A stretch of 64,000 nucleotides of DNA from Mesorhizobium waimense (GCF_003601975.1 NZ_QZWZ01000003.1:1-64000); one strand, 5' to 3'; numbered from the stretch's first letter, positions 1 through 10,124 are shown. Made by a program: numbers and translations. Notes: generated by a model not told the origin, from the sequence alone.

Positions 1-177
1 GGCTCAACTCGGCCATTTTATTGCTCCTGTTCTCAAGATTGCGCTTCAACAGCCGCAATCCTCCAAAACAGAAGCTTCACCCGCAAACCGACCCGCCAAA
101 TGCCGCGTCAGCGGCTTCGTTCAATCCCCTCCGATTCTGTCAATGCCTGAACCGCTCTAGCGGTGGCGTTGAGAAGC

Positions 178-621
178 TCATCCTTCTGCCGACTCCGACT
201 GGATCAGGCTTTCGAGCAGGTCGAGCAGACGCTCCTGCTGTTCGACGCCGTAGCGTTTCTGGATCGCCTCATAGATGGCGGCGCGCTCGGGTGACAGATC
301 CTCGATCACCGCCAGCCCGGCGGGGCTGATCGCCAGCAGCGCCCGACGGCCATCGTCTTTGACCTTATTGCGGGTGATGAACTGCCGCTCCTCCATCGCC
401 TTGATGATGCGGGTCAGGCTCGGCGGCAGGATCGAGGCGCGATTGGCGAGCTCTGTGGCCTCAAGCGGGCCGGCTTCGGCCAACACGAGCAACACGCGCC
501 ATTGCTGTTCGGTGATATCGTGCCGGGCGAGCATCGGCCGGAAGCGCGCCGTTATTGCCTCGCGGGCGCGCAAGAGAGCCATCGGCAAGGAGCGGCGAAC
601 GCTGGGCGGCAACAAGATCAA
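178..621 (-). CDS. MarR-family regulator, HpaR-like
   Basis: Winged-helix DNA-binding regulator of about 147 residues, the usual MarR length. The N-terminal stretch SLPMALLRAREAI followed by DITEQQWRVL closely follows the HpaR subgroup, which represses aromatic (homoprotocatechuate) degradation genes. The helix-turn-helix lies around residues 55-80 (ATELANRASILPPSLTRIIKAM), with a wing ending in DDGRRALLAISPAG. No ATG opens the frame. The first codon is TTG, and another TTG two codons in sits about 8 bases from a GGAG, so the exact start is unsure. No aromatic catabolic genes lie next to it here, so the target and ligand are unknown. The 177 bases before its stop hold no gene I can support. 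Confidence 0.85.
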   Translation of the reverse strand: MILLPPSVRRSLPMALLRAREAITARFRPMLARHDITEQQWRVLLVLAEAGPLEATELANRASILPPSLTRIIKAMEERQFITRNKVKDDGRRALLAISPAGLAVIEDLSPERAAIYEAIQKRYGVEQQERLLDLLESLIQSESAEG

Positions 622-741
622 ATCTCCGAAGGAATACCAATTTCGTCCCTGAGCGAGGCGTGCTCAGCGGATACGCCGCTGTATCAACGATTTTGCCGAG
701 AGCGGCAATGCCATCCGTCAGAGCGCGTACAAGAACGCCGG

Positions 742-867
742 ATGAAGAGCAAATATTCCACCGATCTCAAGGCACTGGACGACTACCTGACGGCCTTCGA
801 GGCTCTGTCTTTTGAGCACTTCAGCAACGAGGCATACTCCGTGCCTGCTTCGCCCGATCAAAGATGA
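742..867 (+). CDS. Possible small ORF, 41 residues
   Basis: An ATG opens a 41-residue frame (MKSKYSTDLKALDDYL...) with protein-like composition: charged helix, few prolines. It ends with TGA before the terminator hairpin. There is no strong ribosome site and no family I recognise. It could be a real micro-protein, or the tail of a decayed gene whose frame is open upstream from 502. Low confidence. Confidence 0.2.
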   Translation: MKSKYSTDLKALDDYLTAFEALSFEHFSNEAYSVPASPDQR

Positions 868-900
868 TCGCAGTGCCACGTGGCCGGCGACCACTCGAAA

Positions 901-931
901 GAAAAAGGCCGGGCACGAAAGCGGCCCGGCC
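901..931 (-). terminator. Rho-independent terminator of the met/oxygenase operon
   Basis: A 7-bp perfect stem GGCCGGG (907-913) / CCCGGCC (925-931) with an 11-base loop. Read on the minus strand it is followed by TTTTTC (906-901). It lies about 160 bases past the stop of the last gene of the minus-strand metQ-metN-metI-oxygenase run and is well placed to end that transcript. Confidence 0.7.
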
Positions 932-1092
932 AAAAATGAAGGTCAAACCTTCAGAGGGGAACACCGTTCGGGGAATGGGAGGAAACCGCCGAACGATATC
1001 CTTTATGTGGGCTTGCCCAGGCGCATTTGCGACGAACAAAATTCCAAAAAACGAGCCGACGGCGAAAAATTCGGCTCCATTGCAGTCAGTCA

Positions 1093-2112
1093 TCAGCCGG
1101 CCGCAGCAGCCGTTTCCAGCAGGTCGGCATAGTGCCGCTTCGCCACATCGGGATGAGAGCGCAGCCGGCTTTTCAGCACATTGGTTCCGACATCGCGAAA
1201 CAGCGGATTGTCGGGATCGCTCGCCGGCCCCCGTGCCTCGGCCGCCAGTTCCTCGGGCAGGTTGAGCAGCGGGATCGTCGCATCGAGACGGGCGCTGAAG
1301 AAGAAGGGAACGGAAATCCGCTCGACACCGGGCGGCGGCGTCACGACGCGGTGGACGGTCGCCCGCAGATAGCCATTCGACGCCAATTCGAGCAACTCGC
1401 CGATGTTGACCACCAGCGTCTGCGGGATCAGATCGACATTAACCCAGCTGCCATCATACTCGACCTGCAGCCCCTTGTTCTCGTCCTGCAGCAGCAGAGT
1501 CAGGAAGCCGCCGTCCTTGTGCGCGCCGACGCCCTGGTCGTCGCCGGTCGCGTCACGTCCGGGATAGCGCACGATCTTCATGCGGTGGTTGGGCTCGTCG
1601 CGATAGATCGGATCGAAAGCGTCCTCGGCCTGGTCGAGCGACTGCGCGAAGGCCTTCAAAAGGCGGATCGCCACTTCGGTCGCCCTTGCCTGCCAGGCGA
1701 GCAGCGCCGGCTTCAGCTCCGGCAGCGCAGCCGGCCATTGGTTCGGCCCTTGCAGCCGCGTCCAGGCGGGAACACCCAGCCCTTGCGGGATCGGCGGGCG
1801 CTCGAGGCCGATGTCGAGTTGCTCGCGCCAGTCGGCCTTGCCGCTGGTCAGCTCGCCGCCTGCGCGCGTATAGCCGCGGAATTGCGACGACCTGACCATT
1901 TCGATGGCCAGCTTGTCGGCCTCCGGCAAGGCAAAGAAGCGGCGCGAGGCATCGAGCACGTCGGCGATCTCCGCTGCCGATATGCCATGGCCGCTGAGAT
2001 AGAAGAAACCGACATCCCGCGCCGCCGTGCGCAGGTCGAACAGAAAGGTCCGGCGCTCCGATGCGCCCTGTTCGAGGCGGTCGAGATCGAGCACAGGGAC
2101 AATTCTGGGCAT
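1093..2112 (-). CDS. Isopenicillin N synthase-like 2-oxoglutarate/Fe(II) dioxygenase
   Basis: A 339-residue cytoplasmic non-haem iron oxygenase. The N-terminal DIOX_N-like part (about 1-115, with the GFFYLSGHG motif) is followed by the 2OG-Fe(II) core. Iron ligands are visible as H198-x-D200 (AHKDGGF) and H254 (ATVHRV), and R265-x-S267 (RISVPFF) fits the 2-oxoglutarate carboxylate site. The frame is open far upstream, but MPRIVPVLDL at 2112 is the natural start: AGGAG lies 8 bases before it and family homology begins there. It is the last gene of the methionine importer operon, 175 bases past metI, which suggests a substrate related to the imported amino acid or a sulfur compound. The true substrate cannot be told from sequence. 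Confidence 0.88.
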   Translation of the reverse strand: MPRIVPVLDLDRLEQGASERRTFLFDLRTAARDVGFFYLSGHGISAAEIADVLDASRRFFALPEADKLAIEMVRSSQFRGYTRAGGELTSGKADWREQLDIGLERPPIPQGLGVPAWTRLQGPNQWPAALPELKPALLAWQARATEVAIRLLKAFAQSLDQAEDAFDPIYRDEPNHRMKIVRYPGRDATGDDQGVGAHKDGGFLTLLLQDENKGLQVEYDGSWVNVDLIPQTLVVNIGELLELASNGYLRATVHRVVTPPPGVERISVPFFFSARLDATIPLLNLPEELAAEARGPASDPDNPLFRDVGTNVLKSRLRSHPDVAKRHYADLLETAAAAG

Positions 2113-2287
2113 GGTCAGGCTCCTTATGCGGGGCGTTGCGCCTGACTGCCACGGTGGCATGCAGGCCTCTGCGATCCAAGCAACGGACGATCCAAACTCG
2201 ACGCCGATGGGAGAACACCGGCCTGCATTTTGCCGCCGGTGGGCAAAGAACGTCCGAACGGATATCCAACCTGCTTGCGTCCGGCGG

Positions 2288-2944
2288 TCATGCGCGGTGG
2301 TCCAGCCTGGCGACCAGCCGGTCCCCGACCCACTGGATGCCGCAGACCAGGATGATGAGCACGATGACGACCGCCACCATGACACTGGTCTCGAAGCGCT
2401 GGTAGCCATAGCGGATAGCAAGGTCGCCCAGTCCGCCGGCGCCGATGGCACCGGCCATGGCGGAAGCGCCGATCAGCGTCACCAGCGTCACCGTGAATCC
2501 GGCGACGATGCCGGGCAGCGCCTCCGGCACCAGCACCTCGCGGATGATCGTCCAGCGGTTGCCGCCCATGGCGCGCGCCGCCTCGATTAGCCCGTGATCC
2601 ACCTCGCGCAGCGACACTTCGGCTATGCGGGCATAGTAGGGCGTGGCGGCGATCGACAGCGGCACGATCGCCGCCCAGGTGCCGATCGAGGTGCCAACGA
2701 TCAGCCGCGTCACCGGGATCAGCGCCACCAGAAGGATGATGAAGGGCACCGAGCGGAAGCCGTTGATGATGGCACCGAGCGCGCGGTTCACCCACAGGCT
2801 TTCGGCGATGCCGCCACGATCGGTGGCGACCAATGCAAGGCCGAGCGGCAGGCCGAAGATGAGCGAGATAAGGCCGGAGGACCCGGTCATCAGGACCGTC
2901 TCCCAGATCGAACGAATGAGAAGCTCAAACAGAACCGGCGACAT
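2288..2944 (-). CDS. metI: D/L-methionine ABC transporter permease MetI
   Basis: A 218-residue inner-membrane permease with about five hydrophobic segments. The EAA loop that docks to the ATPase is visible (GLIEAARAMGGNRWTIIREV). MetI-typical stretches include the N-terminal WETVLMTGSSGLISL and TLIGASAMAGAIGAGGLGD. A TTG two codons upstream (2950) sits only 3 bases from GGAGG, while the ATG at 2944 has a 9-base spacing, so 2944 is chosen. It overlaps the end of metN by 20 bp, so the two are translationally coupled. It pairs with MetN and MetQ to import methionine. Confidence 0.93.
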   Translation of the reverse strand: MSPVLFELLIRSIWETVLMTGSSGLISLIFGLPLGLALVATDRGGIAESLWVNRALGAIINGFRSVPFIILLVALIPVTRLIVGTSIGTWAAIVPLSIAATPYYARIAEVSLREVDHGLIEAARAMGGNRWTIIREVLVPEALPGIVAGFTVTLVTLIGASAMAGAIGAGGLGDLAIRYGYQRFETSVMVAVVIVLIILVCGIQWVGDRLVARLDHRA

Positions 2945-4016
2945 GGCCAAGCACCTCCACCCGCCCGTGGCGGGCTTTCAGGAACGCGATCACTTCCGAC
3001 AGGTGATTTTCATCGTTGCCTGCCACCGCCAGGAACAGCGTGCCGACGGGCTGCTGCTGGACATGGTCGATGCCGCCATGGACGAGGCGGAACGGGCCAG
3101 GCAGGGCTGTGGCAAGGTCCGATAGCAGCGGGGCTCGCGCGGCCTCGCCGGCGACGTCGATCCTGAGGATCGTTTCCGCGCCGGTTCCCGGCACAAGCCG
3201 GCTGGCGATCTCGTCCGGCAGTTGCGGGCGGATGCCGCCGAGCAGGCTTTTGGTGATTTCCGAACGCGGGTCGGCAAAGACCGACCAGACCGGGCCCAGC
3301 TCGACGATGCGCCCGGCGTCGATCACCGCGACGCGGTCGGCGATCGAGCGGATCACCTCCATCTCGTGGGTGATGAGCAGGATGGTCAGGCCAAGCTGCC
3401 GGTTGATATCTTTCAGCAGGGCCAGGATCGAGCGCGTCGTCTCCGGGTCCAGCGCCGAGGTCGCTTCGTCGGAAAGCAGCAGCGCCGGGCGCGCGGCGAG
3501 TGCCCTGGCTATGCCGACACGCTGCTTCTGGCCACCCGACAGCGAGGCCGGATAGGCTTTCGCCTTCTCCGACAGGCCGGCGAGTTCCAGGAGTTCGGCG
3601 GCACGCGCCAGGCGCTCGGCCTTGGGGCGGCCCTCGATCTTGAGCGGCAGCGCCACATTGTCCTCGACGGTCTTGGCCGACAGCAGGTTGAAATGCTGGA
3701 AGATCATGCCGATGCGGTGCCGCAGCGGCTGCAGCTCGCGCTCGCCGAGCCGGCTGATCTCGCAGCCCTCGATGAACACTTCGCCGGAATCCGGCCGCTC
3801 CAATCCGTTCAGGCAGCGGATCAGCGTCGACTTGCCGGCGCCGCTGCGGCCGATGATGCCGAGGATCTCGCCCTTGCGCACCGTCAGCGAGACGCCGTCG
3901 AGTGCCGGCGTTGCGCCGAAGCGCCGCTTCAGGTCGATGAGACGGACGACATCTTCCGAAGCAGGAGGATGGCTGGCCGCCGCCAGATCGGCCGGTGCTT
4001 TGATATGCTGGTTCAT
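2925..4016 (-). CDS. metN: Methionine ABC transporter ATP-binding protein MetN
   Basis: A 363-residue ATPase of the MetNIQ methionine importer. Walker A GRSGAGKST is at residues 56-64; signature LSGGQKQRV, Walker B LLLSDEATSALDPETT and switch His (LLITHEM) are all intact. After the nucleotide domain comes the MetN C-terminal regulatory (NIL/ACT-like) domain, from about residue 270, which in E. coli MetN binds methionine and gives trans-inhibition. The start MNQHIK follows AGGAAC; a longer upstream frame exists without family support. The gene lies between metQ and metI with an 83-base and an overlapping junction, forming one transcription unit. Confidence 0.93.
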   Translation of the reverse strand: MNQHIKAPADLAAASHPPASEDVVRLIDLKRRFGATPALDGVSLTVRKGEILGIIGRSGAGKSTLIRCLNGLERPDSGEVFIEGCEISRLGERELQPLRHRIGMIFQHFNLLSAKTVEDNVALPLKIEGRPKAERLARAAELLELAGLSEKAKAYPASLSGGQKQRVGIARALAARPALLLSDEATSALDPETTRSILALLKDINRQLGLTILLITHEMEVIRSIADRVAVIDAGRIVELGPVWSVFADPRSEITKSLLGGIRPQLPDEIASRLVPGTGAETILRIDVAGEAARAPLLSDLATALPGPFRLVHGGIDHVQQQPVGTLFLAVAGNDENHLSEVIAFLKARHGRVEVLGHVAGSV

Positions 4017-4099
4017 CGAGGTTCCTGTTTCGGCGTTCCGCAAATGCGATGGCGGCCCGCTCCGTGGCGGACCGCCTGTTTCTGCCAGCCACGCGCCGA

Positions 4100-4954
4100 T
4101 CAATAGGCGCTGATCCCGGTGCCCTTGTAGACCTTGTCGAACTCGGTCTTCACCGTCTCGTTCTGGTAGGCAGCGACCAGCGTCTTCACCCAGGGCTCGT
4201 TCTCGTTGGCGGCCTTGACCGCGATGAAGTTGCGGTAGGGATTGTCGGCCACCGGCTCCTGGGCGATGCGGTTGTCAGGGCCGAGGCCGCTCTTCAGCGC
4301 CCAGTCGGTGTTGACCACGGCAGCGTCGAGATCCTCGACCGAACGCCCGACAATGCCGGCATCGAGCTCCTTGATGACGACCTTCTTCGGGTTCTCGGCG
4401 ATATCGGCGGTGGTCGCCAGGATGCCGGTGCCGTCCTTCAGCTTGATCAGGCCTTGATCCTGTAACACGCGCAGCGCGCGGCCTTCGTTGGACGGATCGT
4501 TCGGCAGGCCGACGACGGCGCCCTCGGGCAGGTCGGCGACCTTGGCGTATTTCTTGGAATAGAGGCCGATCGGCCAGACGCCGGTGTAGCCGACCGGGAC
4601 GATGTGATAGCCCTGCGTTTTGATCTGGTTGTCGAGATAGGGCTTGTGCTGGAAGGCGTTGGCGTCGATCTCACCGCGCTCGAGCGCTTCGTTGGGTTGG
4701 GTGTAGTCGTTGAAGACGACGGTCTCGATCGTCAGGCCTTTTTCGGCCGCCTGGGCCACGACGACACGCCAGACATCCTCGTCCTCGCCGCTGATGATGC
4801 CGACCTTAATCGCCTTCTTGTCTTCGGCAAAGGACGGTGTCGGCCCTGTCAGGCTGACAATGGCGAGCGCCGAGGCCAGAAGCGCGGCGAGGCCTGCACG
4901 CCGGGTGATTGATGTTGAAACGAAAGGCTTAAAAGCGTTTCCGCGTTCGGACAT
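4100..4954 (-). CDS. metQ: Methionine-binding protein MetQ (NlpA family)
   Basis: A 284-residue periplasmic binding protein. The N-terminal signal has a twin-Arg-like start (ITRRAGL) then a hydrophobic run ending PSFA-EDKK. It has no lipobox cysteine, unlike E. coli MetQ, so it should be a soluble periplasmic protein. The NlpA/Lipoprotein_9 fold is clear from VGIISGEDEDVW, NDYTQPNEALERGEIDANAFQHKPYLD and GLPNDPSNEGRAL. The ATG is preceded by AAGGAA at 7 bases. It is first in the metQ-metN-metI-oxygenase operon. The 235-base upstream gap (4955-5189) was searched for a SAM-type riboswitch and none could be supported. Confidence 0.93.
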   Translation of the reverse strand: MSERGNAFKPFVSTSITRRAGLAALLASALAIVSLTGPTPSFAEDKKAIKVGIISGEDEDVWRVVVAQAAEKGLTIETVVFNDYTQPNEALERGEIDANAFQHKPYLDNQIKTQGYHIVPVGYTGVWPIGLYSKKYAKVADLPEGAVVGLPNDPSNEGRALRVLQDQGLIKLKDGTGILATTADIAENPKKVVIKELDAGIVGRSVEDLDAAVVNTDWALKSGLGPDNRIAQEPVADNPYRNFIAVKAANENEPWVKTLVAAYQNETVKTEFDKVYKGTGISAY

Positions 4955-5189
4955 GATGCGTTCCTTGCAATGCTGAAGTCATATCGGCCAGGCGGGATGC
5001 GAAGCCTTAATGACAGGATCGGCAATGCTGCGCTTCCGATCAAAGAACCGCTTTTCTTCTTCAACGCGAAGCAGGAAATATTCTCTCAAAGATCTTGCGA
5101 CGGCGAGCACGCCCGCCAGCGTGTGGCATATGCAGGCGGCGAGCGACAGGCGCTGTGCCAGAATCGCCGCGCCGGCTTTGGCCGAAAGC

Positions 5190-5879
5190 TCAGAATGTCT
5201 CGACCCAGGGCCTTAGTTCGACTTCAAAACTCCAGGCGCTGCGATGCTGGCGGTGGGTCGCGAGATAGGCCTCGACGATCGCGTCCGGCGACAGCCGGCG
5301 ATCCGGCCGGTCGGGCTCATCGGCCTGCCCAGGCGGCTCGATCTGACCGTCGATGATGAAATGCGCGACATGGATGTTCTTTGGGCTAAGCTCGCGGGCC
5401 ATGGACTGCGCCAGGCCGCGCAGGCCGAACTTCGGCATGGCGAAGCCGGCCGAACCGGGAAATCCCTTGAGGCTGGCAGTGGCGCCGGTGAACAGGATCG
5501 ATCCGGAACCGCGCGCCAGCAGCCGCCGCGCCGCCTGCTGTCCAACCAGGAAGCCGCCATAGGCGCCGACCAGCAGCGCCTGTTTGACGGCGTCAGGATC
5601 GAGCTCGGCGATCGGGCCGCGCGTGCGCCCGCTGGCGTTGAACACCGCAAGCGCGAGCGAGCCGGCCTTGTCCGCGGCCTCGAACAGGCGTGCGACGGAG
5701 GCCGGATCGGAGACGTCGGTTTCGACGGCCAATGCACCTGTCTCCTCGACCAGTGGCGCGAGCTTGCCGGTGTTGCGAGCGGCCAGCACGACGCGAAAGC
5801 CCTCTTTGGTCAGGAGACGCGCCAGCGAGGCGCTCAAGCCCTGCCCCGCGCCTGCGATAACGGCAACATCGGATGTCAT
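5190..5879 (-). CDS. Short-chain dehydrogenase/reductase-like protein, catalytic Tyr absent
   Basis: A 229-residue Rossmann-fold SDR. The nucleotide motif is a variant (AGAGQGLSASLA, residues about 9-20), and an NAG-like element appears as FNASG. Where SDR enzymes carry YxxxK, this protein has FAMPK, so the proton-relay Tyr is replaced by Phe while the Lys is kept; a Thr/Ser patch (FTGATAS) stands for the catalytic Ser. It may be a low-activity or non-enzymatic member, or use another residue. The start at 5879 follows GGAGAG; the frame is open further upstream without homology. It lies 65 bases after the GST gene on the same strand and probably shares its transcript. Confidence 0.82.
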   Translation of the reverse strand: MTSDVAVIAGAGQGLSASLARLLTKEGFRVVLAARNTGKLAPLVEETGALAVETDVSDPASVARLFEAADKAGSLALAVFNASGRTRGPIAELDPDAVKQALLVGAYGGFLVGQQAARRLLARGSGSILFTGATASLKGFPGSAGFAMPKFGLRGLAQSMARELSPKNIHVAHFIIDGQIEPPGQADEPDRPDRRLSPDAIVEAYLATHRQHRSAWSFEVELRPWVETF

Positions 5880-5944
5880 GGTACTCTCTCCTCGCGGATC
5901 CTGGCGGAAGCGCTGCCTTTGGCGCGTGTTCATCGTAGCGCAGA

Positions 5945-6667
5945 TCAGTCCGGTACGGGCAGCGCTCGCTGATTGTAGAGGATTTTGCGGATGCGATCCT
6001 GCTCTTCCGGCGAAAGCTTGCTGGTTTCGGTGGACAGCCCCGCACCGATTGCAAGGCCGCGCTGTACGGCCGGTCTGGCGCCGACCTGTTCGAACCAGCG
6101 CTTGAAATACTTGAACTCGTCTATGTCCTGCCCCTGCGCCTTCCAGCCGACAGTCCAAGGATAGCTGATCACATCGGCGATCGTATAGGCGTCGCCGGCA
6201 ATGTAGCGCCGGTCGCGAAGCCGGGCGTTGAGGACGCCGTAGAGACGGTTGGCCTCATTGGTGAAGCGGCGTACGGCATAGGACTGGTCACCTTCCCTGT
6301 CGCCAAGGCGGCGGAAATGCCCGACCTCGCCGAGTTTCGGCCCCTGGTTCGCCATCTGCCAGAACACCCATTGGGCGACGTCATATTTGGTACGCACATC
6401 CTGAGGCCAGAACTTGCCGGTCTTTTCTGCGAGATAGAACAGGATCGCCCCGGACTCGAAGACGCTGATCGGCGCGCCGCCGTCGCTTGGCGCGTGATCG
6501 ACGATTACCGGCATGCGATGGTTGGGATTGAGCCTCAGAAATTCGGGAGCGAACTGGTCACCGCGCCCGATGTTGACGGGAAGCAGCCTGTACGGGGTTT
6601 GTGTTTCCTCGAGGAAGATCGAGACCTTTTTTCCGTTTGGTGTCGGCCAATAATAGAGATCGATCAT
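5945..6667 (-). CDS. Glutathione S-transferase, YfcG-like disulfide-bond oxidoreductase
   Basis: A 240-residue protein matching the YfcG/YghU group from end to end: MIDLYYWPTPNGKKVSIFLEE, the thioredoxin-fold part up to about residue 85 with ESGAILFYLAEKTG (glutathione site), and an all-helical C-terminal domain with YTIADVISYPW. The N-terminal TPNGKK patch stands where this group has its glutathione-contacting Thr-Pro-Asn. Family members reduce disulfides using two glutathione molecules rather than a free active Cys. It is likely cytoplasmic. The upstream ribosome site is weak (GGATGAGG). Confidence 0.88.
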   Translation of the reverse strand: MIDLYYWPTPNGKKVSIFLEETQTPYRLLPVNIGRGDQFAPEFLRLNPNHRMPVIVDHAPSDGGAPISVFESGAILFYLAEKTGKFWPQDVRTKYDVAQWVFWQMANQGPKLGEVGHFRRLGDREGDQSYAVRRFTNEANRLYGVLNARLRDRRYIAGDAYTIADVISYPWTVGWKAQGQDIDEFKYFKRWFEQVGARPAVQRGLAIGAGLSTETSKLSPEEQDRIRKILYNQRALPVPD

Positions 6668-6869
6668 GCCTCATCCGCCTGTCAGGTGTGGAACCCCCAT
6701 CGCGCAACACAGGGTCGCGCCTTCCCAATGGGCAGGCAAGGAAAAAGCGTTGCTGGGTTCGCTGAATCAGACAAGCAGGAAACCAAAAATCGGGCGTAAC
6801 GGCAGCCGACATGCTCCATCACCACGATCTGCCTCAAGCGCATCCATGGGCGCGCGGTCCCAGACAACG

Positions 6870-7730
6870 TTACGAAGACCGATCAGCCTTCAGCACCGAA
6901 ACAGCCAGCTCGCTGTTGTGGATATGCTCGTTGGCATCCGGTTGCCGCTGCACCAGGAGGATGAACAGCAGGTCGGTCAGCGTCAGCTGCGCGTCGCGCG
7001 CGGTGATCGAGGACGAACGTGCGCGCTCCTCGTCGGCGATGGTATAGAGGCGGATGTCGGCGACGCGGCTCAGCGGATTGTCGTGCAGGCCGGTGACGGC
7101 GATCACCTTCGTGCCGCGCTTGCGGGCAAGCTCGGCGATGCGCAGGGTTTCAATGCTGGCGCCGGAATAAGAGAGCGCGAACAGCACATCATCGGGGCCG
7201 AGCGTCGAGACATTGGCCATCTGCACATGGCTGTCGCTGTCATGCAGGACGTTGCGGCCGAGCTTCATCAGCTTGTAGGAGAAATCGCGCGCCACCAACG
7301 AGGAGGCGCCGACGCCGACCAGATGGATGCGGCGCGCGCCGTCCAGCATTTGCAGCGCCCTGGAGAGGATCCGCTCGCTATTGGCGGCGACGGTCTGCTG
7401 CATCGACAGAAGCTTGCTGCCGATCAGCTTCTTCAGCATGACCTGGTACTTGTCGCCGACCTCGATCGAGCCGTGGATCACGCCGGCCGGCACGTGCCAT
7501 TCCTGCGCCTTGGCCTCGCTGACAGCGAGCTTCAGCTCCTGGTAGCTGGCATAGCCGAGCTTCTGGCTGAACTTGACGACGCTCGATTGGCTGCGGCCGA
7601 TCTCGGCCGCAAGTGCTGCCGTCGACTGGCGCAGCATCTGGTCGGGATTGTCGACGATGTACTGACCGATCTCGCGATCGCCCGGCGCCATCGTCTCGAG
7701 CTTGGCCTCGATCTTCTTCAGGACGGACAT
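6870..7730 (-). CDS. RpiR/MurR-family transcriptional regulator
   Basis: A 286-residue regulator with an N-terminal RpiR helix-turn-helix (about 1-77; STAALAAEIGRSQSSVVKFSQKLGY) and a C-terminal SIS sugar-phosphate-binding domain (about 125-260; IHLVGVGASSLVARDFSYKL, ALSYSGASIETLRIAE). It faces a murA paralogue and the whole recycling operon, so by analogy with E. coli MurR the effector is probably MurNAc-6-phosphate. MSVLKKIEAKLE is chosen as start; AAGGGAA lies 5 bases upstream, and the longer open frame runs through the operator. The palindrome at 7785-7799 lies 55 bases upstream of its start, so it probably controls itself. Confidence 0.87.
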   Translation of the reverse strand: MSVLKKIEAKLETMAPGDREIGQYIVDNPDQMLRQSTAALAAEIGRSQSSVVKFSQKLGYASYQELKLAVSEAKAQEWHVPAGVIHGSIEVGDKYQVMLKKLIGSKLLSMQQTVAANSERILSRALQMLDGARRIHLVGVGASSLVARDFSYKLMKLGRNVLHDSDSHVQMANVSTLGPDDVLFALSYSGASIETLRIAELARKRGTKVIAVTGLHDNPLSRVADIRLYTIADEERARSSSITARDAQLTLTDLLFILLVQRQPDANEHIHNSELAVSVLKADRSS

Positions 7731-7784
7731 CAAGTTCCCTTGCAGGTTCAATTTGCCGGCCGGCGGCTGGCGATGCCGAGACAA

Positions 7785-7813
7785 GGAATAAAATATTCCA
7801 ATTCCAATTGACA
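7785..7813. promoter_or_regulatory. MurR operator and -35 box of the murA-side promoter
   Basis: A 15-bp inverted repeat GGAATAAAATATTCC (7785-7799) followed 8 bases later by TTGACA (7808-7813). A nearly identical palindrome sits in the same position before a TTGACA at 10072-10101 upstream of murQ. Shared sequence and spacing make this the likely binding site of the adjacent RpiR-type regulator. A good -10 box for the plus strand was not found. Confidence 0.65.
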
Positions 7814-7913
7814 GCAAAGAATGATCGATCGACTGTCAGGCCGATCAGGAATCGTCATTGAAACACTGCCTGCCAGCGCCAGGCTGGGCCACGTCGGAAC
7901 GGGTTCCAGAACC

Positions 7914-9166
<1,253 letters not shown>

Positions 9167-9170
<4 letters not shown>

Positions 9171-10057
9171 GCGCCGTCGCGGCATCGCCGCATTATTTTC
9201 TCGGCGTCGACGGCGGCGGCACCGGTTGCCGGGCTCGCATCGAGGACGAGGCAGGAGGTGCGCTCGGGCAGGGACTGTCCGGGCCGGCGACGACTCGGCT
9301 CGGAACCGACGAGGCCTGGGCCTCGGTTGCACGAGCTTTTGGTGCTGCGATCGAAGAAGCGGGGTTCGGTCAAGAAGAGATCGCCCGGATCCATGCAGGC
9401 ATCGGACTTGCCGGCATCGGCCGCAAGGGCGCGCTTGACGCGCTCACGGCGATCGCCCACCCCTTCGCCAGCATCGCCTTCGTCAGCGACGGCGTCGGCG
9501 CCTGCCTTGGCGCGCATTCGGGCCAGGACGGCGCCATCGTCATTGCCGGCACCGGCTCGATCGGCCTCGGTTTCGTCGACGGGCGCGATCTGCGCGTCGG
9601 CGGCTACGGCTTTCCGATCTCCGACGAGGGCAGCGGTGCGGCTCTCGGCCTGAAGGCGGTGCAGCTCGCTCTGCGCGCCCATGACGGCCGGCACGAGCGG
9701 ACGGCGCTGCTGAGCGAGGTCATGCAGCGCTTCAAGGACGATCCGATGGAAGCCGTCGCCTGGATGGACCGCGCCACCGCCACCGACTACGCGGCCCTTG
9801 CCCCGATGGTGATCCGCCATGCCGACCAGGGTGATGCGGCCGGGCGGCGGATCGTGCAGAATGCTGCCGAGCAGGTCGACACATTCGTGCGGGTGCTGTT
9901 CGAAAAGGGCGCGCCGCGCGTGACGCTGCTCGGCGGCCTGTCCAGCCCGCTCGAGCCCTGGCTTGCGCCCGATGTTCGGCGCCGACTGAAGCCCGCCGAC
10001 GGCGACGCGGTTTCAGGCGCAATCATCCTCGCCAAAAAATCGCTCGGTGACCGCTAG
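9167..10057 (+). CDS. N-acetylglucosamine kinase-like (BadF/BadG family)
   Basis: A 296-residue ASKHA-fold sugar kinase. ATP phosphate-1 motif GVDGGGTGCRARI is near residue 13 and phosphate-2 motif AGTGSIGLGF mid-protein; GGYGFPISDEGSGAALG is the signature of bacterial/eukaryotic NAGK-like enzymes. It would phosphorylate GlcNAc (or MurNAc/GlcN) released from cell-wall fragments. The ATG overlaps the murA stop in ATGA, so the two are co-translated. GlcNAc-6-P is also the product of MurQ, so both routes meet here. Confidence 0.85.
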
Positions 10058-10071
10058 TTCGGATCAAGGAA

Positions 10072-10124
10072 GGAATATTATATTCCAAAGTTTCGTTGAC
10101 ACTGAGAATATCAAATTCTAAAAA
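10072..10124 (+). promoter_or_regulatory. murQ: MurR operators and promoter of murQ
   Basis: A perfect 15-bp palindrome GGAATATTATATTCC (10072-10086) lies 9 bases before TTGACA (10096-10101). A 17-base spacer leads to TAAAAA (10119-10124) as -10. A weaker second palindrome, GAAT-N5-ATTC (10106-10118), lies inside the spacer, centred 33 bp (about three helical turns) from the first. The layout copies the murA-side site at 7785. Confidence 0.65.

Larger units (their letters stand above)
622..1092. other. Intergenic stretch, no convincing gene
   Basis: This 471-base gap between the MarR gene and the oxygenase holds one short possible ORF (742-867) and a clear terminator hairpin (907-931). Several overlapping open frames exist on both strands but none has a ribosome site plus family resemblance. 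I see nothing else in it. Confidence 0.5.

Noticed and set aside
1027..2145. 372-codon plus-strand frame opposite the oxygenase
   Set aside because: Shadow of the minus-strand oxygenase, whose iron ligands and ribosome site are clear.
4955..5189. SAM riboswitch upstream of metQ
   Set aside because: Both strands were checked by eye for a SAM-II-like pseudoknot core; no convincing match. A covariance-model search would settle it.
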